A DNA stretch of 64,000 bases, taken from the NCBI GenBank assembly GCA_036936605.1, contig JAUPFV010000002.1, positions 162,370,813-162,434,812 of the forward strand, given 5' to 3'. Shown in pieces: positions 19,900 through 31,667 of the stretch (the first letter of the stretch is position 1; every line of letters starts with the position of its first letter). The notes below the pieces were generated by a model. The model saw only the letters and a list, made by a program, of their open reading frames with translations. It was not told the origin of the DNA and made no database searches. Origin of the DNA: Limnanthes douglasii subsp. nivea. Taxonomy: Eukaryota > Streptophyta > Magnoliopsida > Brassicales > Limnanthaceae. A program made the position numbers and the translations under genes.

Positions 19900-20790
19900 T
19901 AAGAAGTTTGATGCCTCGTTAAAAACCCTTCCTCCGCCATCAGGAAGGAAAACGAGCACATTAGGTAGATTAATTATCATGAAAAAAGAGCGTCATTAGG
20001 TAGAAATTGTTACTTGTAGAAAATAATAAGAAGTCTGATGCCTGGTCGTCAGCGAGGCGATACGCTCCCCTATACCCCTTAGAGATTATTGTAAAGGGCC
20101 TTAGCCAATTGTGTCCTAGTTTTCCTGATGCCTTGTCACCTAAGCCATGGAATGTCTTCTTCATTACTTTTTCACCAACTTGTAAGATATGAAGTTTTAG
20201 CCAAGCGTTGAAGCTCCCACGTATAAGACTTCGATAATGTTCTGCTCAGACTTGTGCTTGATCACGCATCTCTTCAATGAGGTCAATACTGACTGCCCGA
20301 GCGGAAATGTTGCTATCCTCGTCGTAATTGTTGAATCGGTAACTTGGGATGATATTCTCAACTGGGACCACTGCCTCACCACCATAGACCAAGGAGAATG
20401 GGGTTTCTCCAGTCGTGATTCGTGGTGTTGTTCGATATGCCCACAACACCTCGGCTAACTTGTCTAGCCATTTACCCTTATCTCCTTCCAGTTTCTTCTT
20501 GAGTCCTTCCAGAACAGTATGGTTTGTGACTTTTACCTGCCCGTTCGCCTACGGTTAATAAGGTGTGGAGAATTTTTGATTGATGGCAAAACACTTACGA
20601 AATATAGTCATCACTCAATTTTAGAACTGCGACCCATTATCGGTCATAAGGATGCGAATTATGCCTAATCAAGATAATATTTGTTGAAAAATGAAATCAC
20701 ATATGTCTGGTAATTTAGTTCTTCAGAGAGTTTTAGCTTTGACCCACCTAGTGAAATAATATACAGCTACTACTAGAAATTGTCGTTTAC
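19900..20790 (-). pseudogene. Integrase core and C-terminus of element B
   Basis: On the minus strand FLVVAVYYFTRWVKAKT (with Tyr where the catalytic-domain Asp of VDYFTKW normally stands), a LMTDNGSQF segment, ANGQVKVTN (Lys for the catalytic Glu), LWAYRTTPRITTGETPFSLV and the terminal GKLGHNWLRPFTIISKGYRG. Several stops and loss of catalytic residues show it is inactive. It is followed by the conserved AACGAGGCATCA motif. Confidence 0.7.
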
Positions 20791-21287
20791 CTGTGCCATC
20801 ATATGCCTTCATTCTGAAGGGGTCGAATTTACGAGGGAGTTGTGCTTCAATAATTCTTTTGAAAAATGGAGATTTATTGAGAATATACGTTGAAATTTTA
20901 GGTCGTACTTGATTGTACTGAACAACCTCGACCTCTTTAGCATTCTTAGACTCTTGAAGTTCATCCGTCCGCAAGTGGTCGTGATCCTTGGAGTGTCTTT
21001 TACTTACACTTTCTCCTTCTCCTTCTCTTCTTTCCTCGTACTTAGAGGATCGATCCCCTCAATTCGAGCGGCGATCCTTCGATCTTGTTCGATGATGAGA
21101 ATGGCTTGTGCCTTGGGCCCTAGCCTTCAATTCATTTACCGCGTCATTCAATCCAGCGATAGTAGCACGGATAACGTATTCTCTAGCATTGCGCTCAGAG
21201 GCTACCTTCAGTTGCTCCTGCTGTAAATTTTGAAGTTGTTTCTCAAGCCGATGCATTGGCATCCTGGCCACCACGTCCTCATTCCTA
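20791..21287 (-). pseudogene. Gag fragment of element B fused to integrase
   Basis: The minus strand reads LEKQLQNLQQEQLKVASERN (about 21240), a basic SHSHHRTRSKDRRS segment, then the gag-core start LPRKFDPFRMKAYDGTG. That runs without a frame break into KRQFLVVAV of integrase at about 20788-20797. All of protease, RT and RNase H is missing. The fused frame is open for 83 codons (20974-20723). Confidence 0.7.
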
Positions 21288-24000
21288 CAGAATGGGAAGT
21301 TTGGGACATAATACAGAGCTTGAAGCCATCCAACGCTACTGGAATGGATGGATTTAACATGTATTTTTTTTATTACTTGTTAGAACATCATAAAATTGGA
21401 TATGTGTAATGCTTTAAATTCTTTTATTCAAGGTCATCCTATACCTAAGGGTATCCTAACTACTAGTATTTATTAATACCTAAAATTGATAACCCATCTA
21501 ATTGGAGCCAATTTAGGCATATTAGTCTATGTACCTTAATGAACAGGATTATGTCTAAATTGGTTGATAATAGGCTATCATATATGCTATCTAAAATGAT
21601 ATCTGAGGTGCAAGGTGCCTATGTTAGGGATAGACTAATTCAGGACAATATCCTAATAGCTAAAAAACTAATACATGGCCTAAATATAAAAACTAAAGCT
21701 ATCAATATTGTTATCAAAGTAGACATGTCAAAAGTTTTTGACAATATTTCATATAGTTTCATCTTAAGAGTTCTAAAGGCATATAGTTTCAATCACATAG
21801 CACTGCCTTTGTATCTATTATCATAAATGGGAAGGCTGTTGGATTTTTTCATACAAAAAAGGGGAATAGACAAGGGGACCCTTTGTTCCTAAGCCTATTC
21901 ATTTTAGCGAAAGAAGTAATCCTAAGGGGACTATTTAACCTATTTATTACTGATAAGACTATTAAATATTCATGTAGAAGCAAAATAGTTATACCATGCT
22001 TATCTTTCGTAGATGACCTATTATTTTTTACTAATTGTCTAACTTCTACTATGAAGACAATTAACAATTTTTTACAGGACTATCAAGCTATTTCTGGTCA
22101 ATCTTTCAACAATGATAAAACTGAAATCATTACCTCTCAAAAGTTCTCTCAAAACAGACTTAAATCTTTATCTATTTAGTCAAGTTTCAAGACAAGTATC
22201 CTTCCTACAACATACCTAGGTATTATCCTAAGCTCCCATAATAATTCAGCCAATTATTACCCTCTCTTGGACAGAATCAGAGAAAGAATCTCTGAATGGG
22301 ATGACAAAACACTTTCTTAAGGTGGTAGACTAGGTTTAATTAAATTAGTCTTAATGCCAATACCTATGTATTGGCTCCAAAGTTGCTAGATCCCTAGTTC
22401 AATTATACTTAAAATATAAAAACATATTTAATAGATTTCTATGGGGGTCTAACAATGAGACTAACAAACTTCCATGGTCTTCTTGGGCTGATATATGTAA
22501 GCCTTTTAGATGTGGTGGACTAAACCTAAACAGTCTACATGATATAAAAATGGATTCTTCTTGTAAATTATAGGTCAGATTCAGGAAGAATTCATCTACA
22601 TGGGGAAGACTACTTCATAATATATATTGAAATGATGACCCATTATAGTTAAACTATCTTAAAACAGGTCACTTACATGGAGAAGACTGGCAAAGATTAA
22701 AGATTATGCTGAGGGAAATATAAGATAGATCCTTGGTCAATGTAACATGGACGTTTGGCTTGATAACTGGTTTGGAAAACCTCCTCTTATCTCTTTTAAT
22801 TCAGACTCTTATAATTCTTGGTTTAATGGAAAAAGTAAACACTCTTTGGGAAAACAAGTCTTAGAATTTGGAAAAGCTAAAAACTATATTCTCTGACTTA
22901 AATATATATATTATTTCTAAACTGAGTATATGTGCAAACACTAAAGATACTATCTATTGGACTTCTTCTTACGATGGTAGATTCAATATCAAATACACAC
23001 TAAAATCTATCAATTCTTATCGTAACAGATTTTATCTATATGAGAAAATATGGAGCCAAACTACTCTAACTAAGTGTTCTGTCCTAGCCTGGAGACTTAT
23101 TAAAAAATAAACTTCCTATTGTTTCAATCTTACAAAAGAGACATCTAACTATTTTCTATAAGTGTCGATTATGCCTAAGCCTCGAAACTAAAGATCATCT
23201 TTTTATATCTTGCCCTTTTGCGTGGAAAATTTAGTCCTATTTTGCAGGTATTCTAAAGTCCACATTAAAACTATTCTACCTATAATTACATGTTGGGCAT
23301 GATGACAGCAAATAAATAAAAATCTAAGATGTTGGGTGATTCATATTCTAGTTAACTCTAAAATCAACTATATCACTCACATCTTACATGGTTTGGACCA
23401 GTATTCTCTTTTAAAACATAAACATTGGAAAAACCATGAAGAAGCAGCTACTATCCTAGGATGTCATAATCACTTAAAGAGAAAGAAGAAAATAACTTAT
23501 CTTGTTTGGACCCCTCCTTTCCAGGAAGAGTTAAACTTAACTATGATTCCTTCTACCTTAACTCCAGTTAATCAAGTGGTGCCATCATCATCAGAGATTG
23601 CAATGGTTCCATCATACATACCAGCGGTAACCATTATGGAAGTCTCTCTCCTATAAAATCAGCGGCCCATGCCCTCCATGATGACCTGAAAATATGCAAA
23701 GTAACAGGTTTAAATGAAGTTGATATAGAAACTGACTCTAAAATTCTAGTCAGTCTCATTTCTTCTGATCATTATCCAAAAAGTTTAAAAACAATTTTGA
23801 AAGCTATAAGGTTTTTTATTAGCCCAAAAATAGTTTTAAAACACATATTTATAGAGCAAAATCATGCAGTCGATTGGCTAGCTCGATGGACTCTCTGTTG
23901 TAAAATGAAAGTTGATTTTAAAAACTTTAAAATCTTATCTCAATTAGAAGCCATAATGTTCTTAGAATGCCTACAAGTTGGCAACATTAGAACAAAATAA
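21288..24000 (+). mobile_element. 5'-truncated L1-type LINE
   Basis: Begins inside the reverse transcriptase (VWDIIQSLKPSNATGMDG) with no endonuclease ORF. RT motifs follow: SEVQGAYVRDRLIQDNILIA, KVDMSKVFDNISYSF and the catalytic CLSFVDDLLFF (about 21999-22031). A zf-RVT region (about 22960-23110, VLAWRLIKK) and a plant L1-type RNase H (IETDSKILVSLI, about 23730; EQNHAVDWLARW, about 23857) come next. Many stops are present. The left border abuts the gag of element B. No poly(A) tail or target duplication could be fixed by eye. Confidence 0.82.
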
Positions 24001-24127
24001 CTTTCGATTCTCTGTACTTTTCAGGACAACTGAAGAAACTATAGGATTACCTGGAAATTGTTACTTGCTGAGGAGGTAGTTGTGAATAAGGAATGAGGTG
24101 GCTCGCTGAGGATGCAGCTGTGAAGCA

Positions 24128-24480
24128 TGAAGGATATGGCTTGTAGATTTTTCAAGTGACAATGTTCCTGAGTGAGCGGAAAACCACATTTGTAGAATTT
24201 TGGATAGTGACAGATATCTCATAATTTATAAAAGGAATCGTAACAAAATCTTCATACCTGTTTATATAGGTTGCCAAGCTATTTTTAGGAAACCCGTTTA
24301 TATAGGTTGCCAAACAGGAGGGATATGGCTTGTAGATTTGTTTTGATGATAATGTTCGTGAGGAAGCAGAAACCACATTTGAAGAATTTTGGATTGTGAC
24401 AGATATCTCATAATGCATGAACGAAAGTCTAAGGAAATATTCATACATGTTTATATAGGTTGTCAAGCTATCATCCTAGG
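24128..24480. repeat. 189-bp tandem duplication
   Basis: GGATATGGCTTGTAGATTT recurs at 24132 and 24321. The shared blocks CAGATATCTCATAAT and TTTATATAGGTTGCCAAGCTAT occur at the same offset. The copies are moderately diverged. No coding function is recognised. Confidence 0.8.
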
Positions 24481-25523
24481 AGTTCATCTAAGTTCTGTCA
24501 TTCTTTAAGAAGACGGCAAACATAGAACTTTATCTATCCTCGTTATAGACTACTCTGAGGATAATGTTCCACAATTCATGACTTGCCTAACATATGGTGG
24601 CTAATCTCAGTGAAGCGGAGTCTAGTGGCTAATGTAAGTGGTCAATGAAGCCTCCGCTTCATTCGCCACTATAAGAAACCCTGAATCTTCACTAAAATTG
24701 TTGAAGTCAACATCAGGAGATTCTGATTTCCTTAAAATTAATTAAGAGATCCTGGATTCGACTTACCCCAAGTGAAGAAATGTTGAAATTGAAACCATGA
24801 AGAAATAATCTATGTAACTAGGAGAAACCCTAACTTAGTACATAGAGTTCACTGAGGGTGCAATTTTCGAATCTCAAAATGGCCTCTTCTGTTTCAATCT
24901 TCTGATCTGACTCTGGAGAATGATGTAAGTGTAAGTTATTTTATGTATTTGCTGAGGATATATACCCAAATAAGCAACATAATGGTTATTGAAGGAAAAA
25001 ATGTTTTATATCGAACTGTGCGAGAAAGAGAAAACTGTAAAAAAAAGAAAAATAAATTTTTTGTTAGCTCTAGGATTTCCTTTGTTCAATTGAGGCAAGA
25101 TAAACTGGCCTAGCTCGATTGAGGCAAGATAAACTGACCTAACGTGATGAGGCGCTGGCCAAAATTTCTTTCATGAAATTTAAATCCATCAATTAAAAAA
25201 AAGAAAAAAAAACTTAAATTAATAATAAGTGTGTGTAATTATTACAGTTAATATACCTATCATTCATCATTTTAAATTATCCTTACATTTATCACTAAAT
25301 GAAATAAAAGATCTATAAAAGTGATAAAATATGGTTAAGGTTTTTAGTGGTCGATATAATCATAATATGGTGATATTGTTAATTGGTTATAAAAATAAAA
25401 ACTTTGAATTTAGTCCTCAAATTACGGGATAACTGACTTATTTATTTAATGACAAATGAAGTATTCTTTTTTATTGGTTTAGCTCTTTAAAAAATTGTTA
25501 AAATATTAGATAGAACCAAGCAC
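24481..25523. other. AT-rich sequence without a recognised gene
   Basis: Contains a short snap-back (GTGAAGCGGAG at about 24611 and CTCCGCTTCAT at about 24651) and several A-rich tracts. I see no supported gene. Confidence 0.3.
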
Positions 25524-26033
25524 GGCTAAAAATTATGACTGATCATCGGTGTTTGGCACTTGTTGTATTTTTGTCTCTAAAATTCCTTTGTCCCCAAAAC
25601 AGGTCATCATTGTTTAAAAATGTTGCATATATGGTCATCGTTGCGTGTTAATTAACCATACGAATATATTTGGAACCCAATGTTATAATTTTTTATTACA
25701 AATACATTCATTAGACATTCTATACCCAAAATACCCCTAAAATATATTTGTATCTTTGTCCAATAACCATATTTGTAGTCGCATTTGTATTGATCTACGC
25801 TCCGTTTATCTTCAAGAAAGGGTATTTTGGGTGCGAAATGTTTAATGACCGTATTTGTAACAAAAACATTATAACTTTTGGTTCCACATGTCTCTGTAGG
25901 GTTAATTAGCATGCAAAAGTGACCATATATACCATATTTTAAAACAAAAATGACTCATTTTGGGGACGAAAATTTTTTAGCGGCACAAATGCGAGAAATG
26001 TTAAACACTGATGATCAGTCACCGTTTTTAACC
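25524..26033. mobile_element. Mutator-type foldback MITE 1, 510 bp
   Basis: Almost the whole element is an inverted repeat. The left end GGCTAAAAATTATGACTGATC pairs with the right end (reverse complement GGTTAAAAACGGTGACTGATC). Internal pairs include TTTGTCCCCAAAA and ACCCAAAATACCC. Flanks AACCAAGCAC (25514-25523) and AACCAAACCC (26034-26043) match at 8 of 10 positions. GG-starting long terminal inverted repeats with a 9-11 bp duplication are the Mutator (MULE) signature. It encodes nothing; a minus-strand open frame inside is incidental. Confidence 0.8.
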
Positions 26034-26315
26034 AACCAAACCCACATCATAGTGGAGATTCAAGCAAAGTTAATGATATACGATATATTGAGAGACGAGC
26101 GACTCTATCAAATAAGTGTTTTTATAAGATGAGATATTTGATGTTAGAGTCTCAAATATAATTATGGGGTTTTATTGCATTCAAACTTGAAAACTTCTTG
26201 GACAACCATGTTGGTTAGATAGGTGATTTTGTATTACATCAGTAAATATAGTACAGATAGGATATGGCTACATAAATATATAAAAACAGTTCATCCATTT
26301 CGATATATCTTGCAA

Positions 26316-26741
26316 GGCTTTGAACAGTACATCGTCCCTCGACTATCGCGTTTGGTGGCATATATTCCCTTGACTTTCAAATGTCCGTTCAGAATCCATG
26401 GACTATCGTGTTTGGATAAAGTTAGTCCACCAGATCCTCTAATCCATGAAAGGCTTCCACCTGTCACCATAGTCCCCAGATTTATGTATCACCACTAGTC
26501 CATTGAGTTTAGTTATTCGTAATATTGTACATTTTGGGTTTGACCTAAACTCAAGGGACTAGTGGTGATACAAAAATCTGGAGACTATGGTGACAGGTGG
26601 CAGCCTCTAATGGATCAGAGGATTTGGTGGACTAACTTTATCCAAACGCGATAGTCCAGGGACGGTCAACGGATATTTGAAACTCAATGGACTATCTGCC
26701 ACCAAACGCGATAGTCGAGGGATGATTTACTGTTCAATACC
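26316..26741. mobile_element. Mutator-type foldback MITE 2, 426 bp
   Basis: Perfect 10-bp target duplication TATCTTGCAA at 26306-26315 and 26742-26751. The arms are about 195 bp each with a loop near 26510-26547. The ends GGCTTTGAACAGTA and (reverse complement) GGTATTGAACAGTA match, as do CTCGACTATCGCG and its partner. Two internal sub-repeats of the CACTATCGTGTTTGG type give a nested foldback. The intact duplication implies a fairly recent insertion. Confidence 0.92.
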
Positions 26742-27454
26742 TATCTTGCAAGTTGACTAGTCGTCAAGCTAAGTATGACTACCATGCTATTGACTTTTAT
26801 TTTTTCTCCCATTATGGTGAGATGTATGCGAATAGAAATATTAATGGACCTGACGGGGCGAGTATAGCTAAACCTATGATCCGTCGGATTCGGGCGTAGT
26901 TATACGTATAATCCATTCGATTCTTATTTTTTCAAACCTGCCGGACTCGGATGACAGTAGTTGATGATTATTTATTTTTCTGTAAAAAATAATATGGTAG
27001 AGATTATCGACTAAAGAACTATTGAAAAAATCATGTATTTCAAATAGATTACATATCATATATAAATTTTGAAATTTATTAATAAATTTAAAATTTTAAT
27101 TAAAAAAATTATATTTAATAAAAAAAATTATAAAATCTATTTGTTATTTTATTTTTAATATTTTATTAAAAAAATAGATCATATTTATTACTTAAATCAA
27201 TATAAAATAATTTATGAATGAACAAAATCTATAAAAAAAATCATAACTCATAAATGCAAAAGCACAAAAAATATTTCCAACTCGAGTAAAATAAAACTTA
27301 GAATTTTAATATAATGATTAATTATATATTATTTATTACTTAGTATTGATATTTTTTTAGTCAGGTTCGGGTTGAATGTCCATCAAGATCTGAATACGAT
27401 GGATAATATATTTTAAAACCCATGACTCATTAATGTAGGAACATAAATGATTTG
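26742..27454. other. AT-rich sequence without a recognised gene
   Basis: Very AT-rich (27040-27350). Short GGATTCGGGCG- and CAGGTTCGGGTTG-like words at 26886 and 27361 hint at another decayed inverted-repeat element, but I could not fix its ends. Confidence 0.3.
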
Positions 27455-27935
27455 GATGCATAAGTTTTTATTCAGAAAACACAATTTGAAGTGATTTAGA
27501 TGATGTGTGTGGTAATAAATGAAGTGTTGGTTCGGCTTGTTGTTGTTCAGAGAGAACACTCACAAATGAAATCATATGAAAGATGATAATGATAAGAAGG
27601 CCGTGTCGAGTTGCGCTACAAATGAGATGAAAAGCCTTTGATAAGAAAAACTTCAAACTAAGTCTATCTCAGATAAAAATGGATTGAATGATCAACGAAA
27701 TCTGTTTTTCAAAAGAATAGTTTAAAGATAGATTTTTGTGATACAATTTGTTTAAGTAAAAATCATTATATTGATATTTTTTACTTCATTAAATCTAAAC
27801 AATACAAAAACTATAGGGATGTAATTACAATAAACCAAAAAAAGACCACTAGTAAAAATAAAATAAATATCTTTAAATATCTTAAAAAAGACTTAAATAA
27901 GTTTAAAGACTAAAAAGTAACTCATGGTATTATTT
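27455..27935 (-). repeat. Partial LTR of the chromovirus-like family, minus orientation
   Basis: On the minus strand it shows the same order of blocks as the plus-strand LTRs at 28049 and 37437: TTTTTGTATTGTTTAGAT, TTCATTTGTGAGTGTTCTC, GAACAACAACAAG, CACATCATCT. It lies head-to-head with LTR1. The outer borders are approximate. Confidence 0.6.
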
Positions 27936-28048
27936 TTCATCTTCACATTCATCTTGTAACTCATATTCTCTACTTTCAATGATAAACATGATATGATGAT
28001 TCACACACACTCTAACATAATCTACATGTCCATTTCTTTAGAGCCAAA

Positions 28049-29045
28049 TGATACAATTCTAGTATAATATCCTTATGTAATCATGATCAACAATGATGAT
28101 AAGAGGAAGTTTTACAAATACATTTTGGTCTAATTACAAGATATCATGTTGTACAAATCAAAGATGCACTAAATGGGTTAATTATTGAGATTCTAGACAA
28201 TAAAAACATTAACAAGTTCATTGGTTTTGATATTTATCAAGTCCATTCCATGGTCTATATATTAAAGGCCCAAGAGATCACTTAAAATACTTCTAAATGA
28301 TCTAGTAGAAAGAGGATACAAAATTCAAAAGTCATGGACAATTATTTCATATTTATTATTCAAGAGTTATATCTAAGTCTTTAAACTCATTGAATTATGC
28401 TTTAAGAGAATTAATGATAGTTATTCAATCTTTATTATCCAAGACTTAATTTTTTTGTATTTAAACGCATTTAATTCTATTTTAGGATTCGAAGAGAATA
28501 ATTTCATTTTTATTAATTATCTTTCTTTATATGACTATAACTAAAGTCTTAGAGTCTTTGTATTGTTGAAATTCTATGAAGTAATATCATATCAATAAAA
28601 AAGTCTTAGAGTCTTTGTATTGTTGAAATTCCATGAAGTAATATCATATCAATAAAAAAGTCTTAGAGTCTTTGTATTGTTGAAATTCCATGAAGTAATA
28701 TCATATCAATAAAAAAGTGAGTTGCTACTCAAGATATTTATCGAGGAAAAATCCATCTTTAAATTATTCTCCTGAGAAGCGACTTTAGTTGATCATGCAG
28801 TATGCTTTTACCCGGGATATAATTAGTTTCGAGTTCTTCATATCAAAGGTTTTCCATCTCCTTTGTGGCGCAATTAGATCCATCAATCATCACCTTCTAT
28901 CTGATTTTTTGTTTGTGAGTGTTCTCCAAAATCCATGAGTCAAACCAAAGCTCCATCTACGGCCACACATATCATAGGAATCTTTTCAAGTTGTGAGTGT
29001 TCTTCGAACAATAACTTTTACAACCAAATTTCTTCCGTTCTTACA
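28049..29045 (+). repeat. LTR1 of the chromovirus-like element, 997 bp
   Basis: Starts TGATACAATTC and ends TTACA five bases before a primer site. It aligns block by block with 30089-30208 plus 37437-38110 and with 38722-39625. It contains a triplicated 57-bp unit absent from the other copies. Confidence 0.7.
28546..28718 (+). repeat. 57-bp tandem repeat, three copies inside LTR1
   Basis: AGTCTTAGAGTCTTTGTATTG starts at 28545, 28602 and 28659. The copies are nearly identical (one C/T difference seen), so the expansion is recent compared with the decay of the rest of the element. Confidence 0.9.
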
Positions 29046-29050
29046 TTATC

Positions 29051-29062
29051 TGGTATCAAAGC
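29051..29062 (+). other. Primer binding site of the chromovirus-like element
   Basis: TGGTATCAAAGC, one base from the TGGTATCAGAGC complement of plant initiator methionine tRNA. It lies five bases after LTR1 and fixes its orientation as plus. Confidence 0.75.
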
Positions 29063-30088
29063 TAAAATGTCCCGTATCAAGTTTGTCTAATCCTTACACA
29101 CAACTTTTATAATGTAAGAAAAAATATGAAGAATCTTTTTCAAATTTATGGCTGCTATTCAATACCATATGTAAATGCAAAATGAAGTTTTACAAATAAA
29201 GTTTGATATTTTCATACTATGAGGAATGATTTTGGGAAAATTGAGCAGACCCCAATGAGACTTGAATACATCATAAATGTTCCACATCTACAAAATAACA
29301 ACACGCTAAAACATAATACATATATGACGACATTCTAAGAGGAGATTTTTTTGGGAGAGGAACGACTTGTAAGGCCTAAAAATGCAGAGGTAAAGGTATC
29401 AACTCATGTATTTGTTGGAAAATTAGATCGCAATGCCTATATGGATTGAGAAAGGCTATAGTTTATATATATAAGTATTATATATATATTGAGAGATGAA
29501 TTTTTCCCTAGCTGCTACACAATGTTTTGGTAGGAAAAAGAAGTGACAAAAAAAGAGACATGACTTATAATGTAGATGTATATACCTACTCAATACCATT
29601 GTGACTTAAAAAAGGTTTTAAGGAATTGTCACGGGGAACCAGAATTGTTGAGGAGTATTTTGATTAGTTTGAACATTTGAAATGATTTTTAGAACCCGAA
29701 GAGTCTGAGGAGGCACTAATGTTGATGGTTTGTAATAAGGTATTGCAAGATAGGTAGAAAGACAACAATACATTGAGTTGTAAGAATTATTTCATTTTTT
29801 TTTACTAGATTGAGCAATAACCCAACCATAAAAATAACACATACAAATGTAATTTGTTTATAGAGTCTAACATAATCTATGCACTACACTTTTATAAAAC
29901 CTGTTACGAATTTTTTTAATTGTAATGAGACAGTTATGCCTATTAAAATATCTTATACACTAAATAAGATATGCCTATAAAAATATCTTATAGTGACTAC
30001 ATATTGGTCGTATTGAACATAAGATTGACTTGGTATCATGAACATCTGTTCCTAATCGACTAACTTATATATGGATTTAGAGAAGACA
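29063..30088 (+). pseudogene. Gag remnant of the chromovirus-like element
   Basis: Heavily mutated. The recognisable part (about 29635-29760) reads RIVEEYFD then FEHLK and LEPEESEEALMLM with stops between, matching the gag core of plant chromoviruses (Tekay/Reina/CRM group). Nothing of pol remains before the next LTR at 30089, so this is a large internal deletion. A degenerate purine tract (GATTTAGAGAAGAC) precedes LTR2. Confidence 0.55.
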
Positions 30089-30208
30089 TGATATGATTCC
30101 ACTATCATATTATGATGTGATCATGAGCAACAATAATCAACAAGATGAAATTTTGGTCATATTACAAAATTCGTTTATTCAAATCGAAGATGCACTAAAT
30201 GGGCTAAA
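30089..30208 (+). repeat. LTR2 of the chromovirus-like complex, left part
   Basis: Starts TGATATGATTCC and matches LTR1 and LTR3 in GATCATGAGCAACAAT and GAAGATGCACTAAATGGGCTA. It is interrupted at 30208 by element C; CTAAA (30204-30208) is the target duplication repeated at 37437-37441. Confidence 0.75.
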
Positions 30209-30866
30209 TGTTATGGAAAAGACTAACAAAGAAAATGTCAAGTAGTAAACTTTTATTTATCTAAGAAGAGAAGTTCCATTGTATCTATTTTATCTATTTA
30301 TTTATACATCATTTAGCAGTTATACACAATCCCTAAATCATCTCCCCATAAACTATGTACGTTATCTTTACATTTATGTCATTGAGCCTAATTTTATGGC
30401 CATAACTATAGTGGGTTGACCAGTTAATCAATTTGGGTTTAACCGTTTTTCTATGTGTACCCCTTGGTCAGTCACATTTTCATTCACCGTGATATTGACC
30501 GAGCTCAGCCCCTCCATTTTCCTTCTTTCTCGGTTATGCCCCGCGGTTGGTCGCCTCTTTCATTCACCTTGCTAGAGGTCTGATCGATTTTCCTTGTCCT
30601 CATCTTTGTTGTTTGATGCTCGATGAGCCGTCTGCTCGCCCTGATATAGTTTGCTAGGTTTACCGACCTCGTTTAATCTTCTATTACATTGTTGAAAGGT
30701 CTTATCTCCTCGGATAGACTTCAAATATGCCAGTATCGTCATCGCACTCATTCGCATGCTCAATCTATCTTATAATAAGCTATATTTTTAAATCAATTAG
30801 GTATTCCCTATGATCCCTCTGCTTGAATGCCCTCTGATTTACTAACCGGTTTATACCCCTTCATCA
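30209..30866 (-). repeat. 3' LTR of element C
   Basis: 658 bp: minus-strand start TGATGAAGGGGTATAAACC, end CCATAACA. The polypurine remnant ACTAAGGGTTGCCT lies at 30867-30880. The first 125 bp align to the truncated 5' LTR with many differences, so the insertion is old. Confidence 0.75.
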
Positions 30867-31539
30867 AGGCAACCCTTAGTTCATGGATTACGTAATCATC
30901 ATAAAATTGATGAAGTCAACAGTGTAGACGATGCAGAGGCGGTTATTATCTATAATGTGTTATTATGGTGACGTCTGGCGCATTATGATACCATATGTCA
31001 TAAAATGTAATGGTAAGGTGACACGTGGAGATTATGTAGGCCATGCGTGGGTGAGAATGGTTCTCATATCAAAGTCGTTTTAATTTTTTTCGATTGGGTT
31101 TTGGTGGAAACTTGACGGGTGTTTTGGACCAATGACAACTGCAATCAAATCATGCATGCGATGGGGAGCAAATTGGAATCTTTAAACTATTTTAAACTTG
31201 GTAAATTCAAAACACTTTCAATCACAAGAACTTTTACTCTGGTGAAGAAACATCTCTTAATTTTATAGCACAAAGGTATCCTTGTAAGAAAAAATTTACT
31301 CGTCTTCATTAAAAAGGTATGTGAACCATCTTTTTCTATTTATTTATAGCCTCCATATCTAGAATTTGGGCTTAGGAGAAAACCCTTTGGCTCAGGTATA
31401 ATTGTTCATCCTGTCTTTCCTATACCAACTAAAATGAAAAACCCTCCTCTCTGATAATGGCGCTCGCCCGTGAGTGGTGCCTCATTTTAATTGTTCTCAC
31501 GCACCATGTTGGCTCATTGTAGTCACTTGAATAAAGACA

Positions 31540-31667
31540 ATGGCTCCAAATAAAAGGTCGGGAAGAAGAAGGTGAAAACAATAGTGTCTAAATTTGAAGA
31601 TTTGATAAACCTAGAAAATTATTTTTCCCGACTGGCCTCCAAATATAGATATCTCGATGAGAAAGAC
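31540..31667 (+). pseudogene. First 43 codons of the antisense gene of element C
   Basis: ATG at 31540 opens MAPNK, and after a frameshift FEDLINLENYFSRLASKYRY and LDEKDW follow. This is the same start as in B (MAPKK) and E (MVPKK). GGCTCATTGTAG just upstream is a possible splice acceptor. At about 31668 the sequence jumps into the tail of integrase (minus strand), so a deletion removed the rest of the gene and the spacer. Confidence 0.6.

Larger units (their letters stand above)
12885..21287 (-). mobile_element. Element B: decayed Tat-like retrotransposon, minus strand
   Basis: Read on the minus strand: gag N-terminus (about 21274), gag core fused to integrase at about 20790, spacer, antisense gene (on +, 14418-19070) with a 2.3-kb tandem duplication, polypurine tract (13753-13767) and 3' LTR (13752-12885). 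Most of protease, reverse transcriptase and RNase H are deleted. The 5' LTR is not in the window, because a LINE adjoins the gag side at about 21288. The LTR start TGATGAGGG and the left end TGTTATG match elements C and E. Confidence 0.75.

Noticed and set aside
25652..25912. 86-codon minus-strand frame
   Set aside because: Lies wholly within the inverted repeat of foldback element 1.
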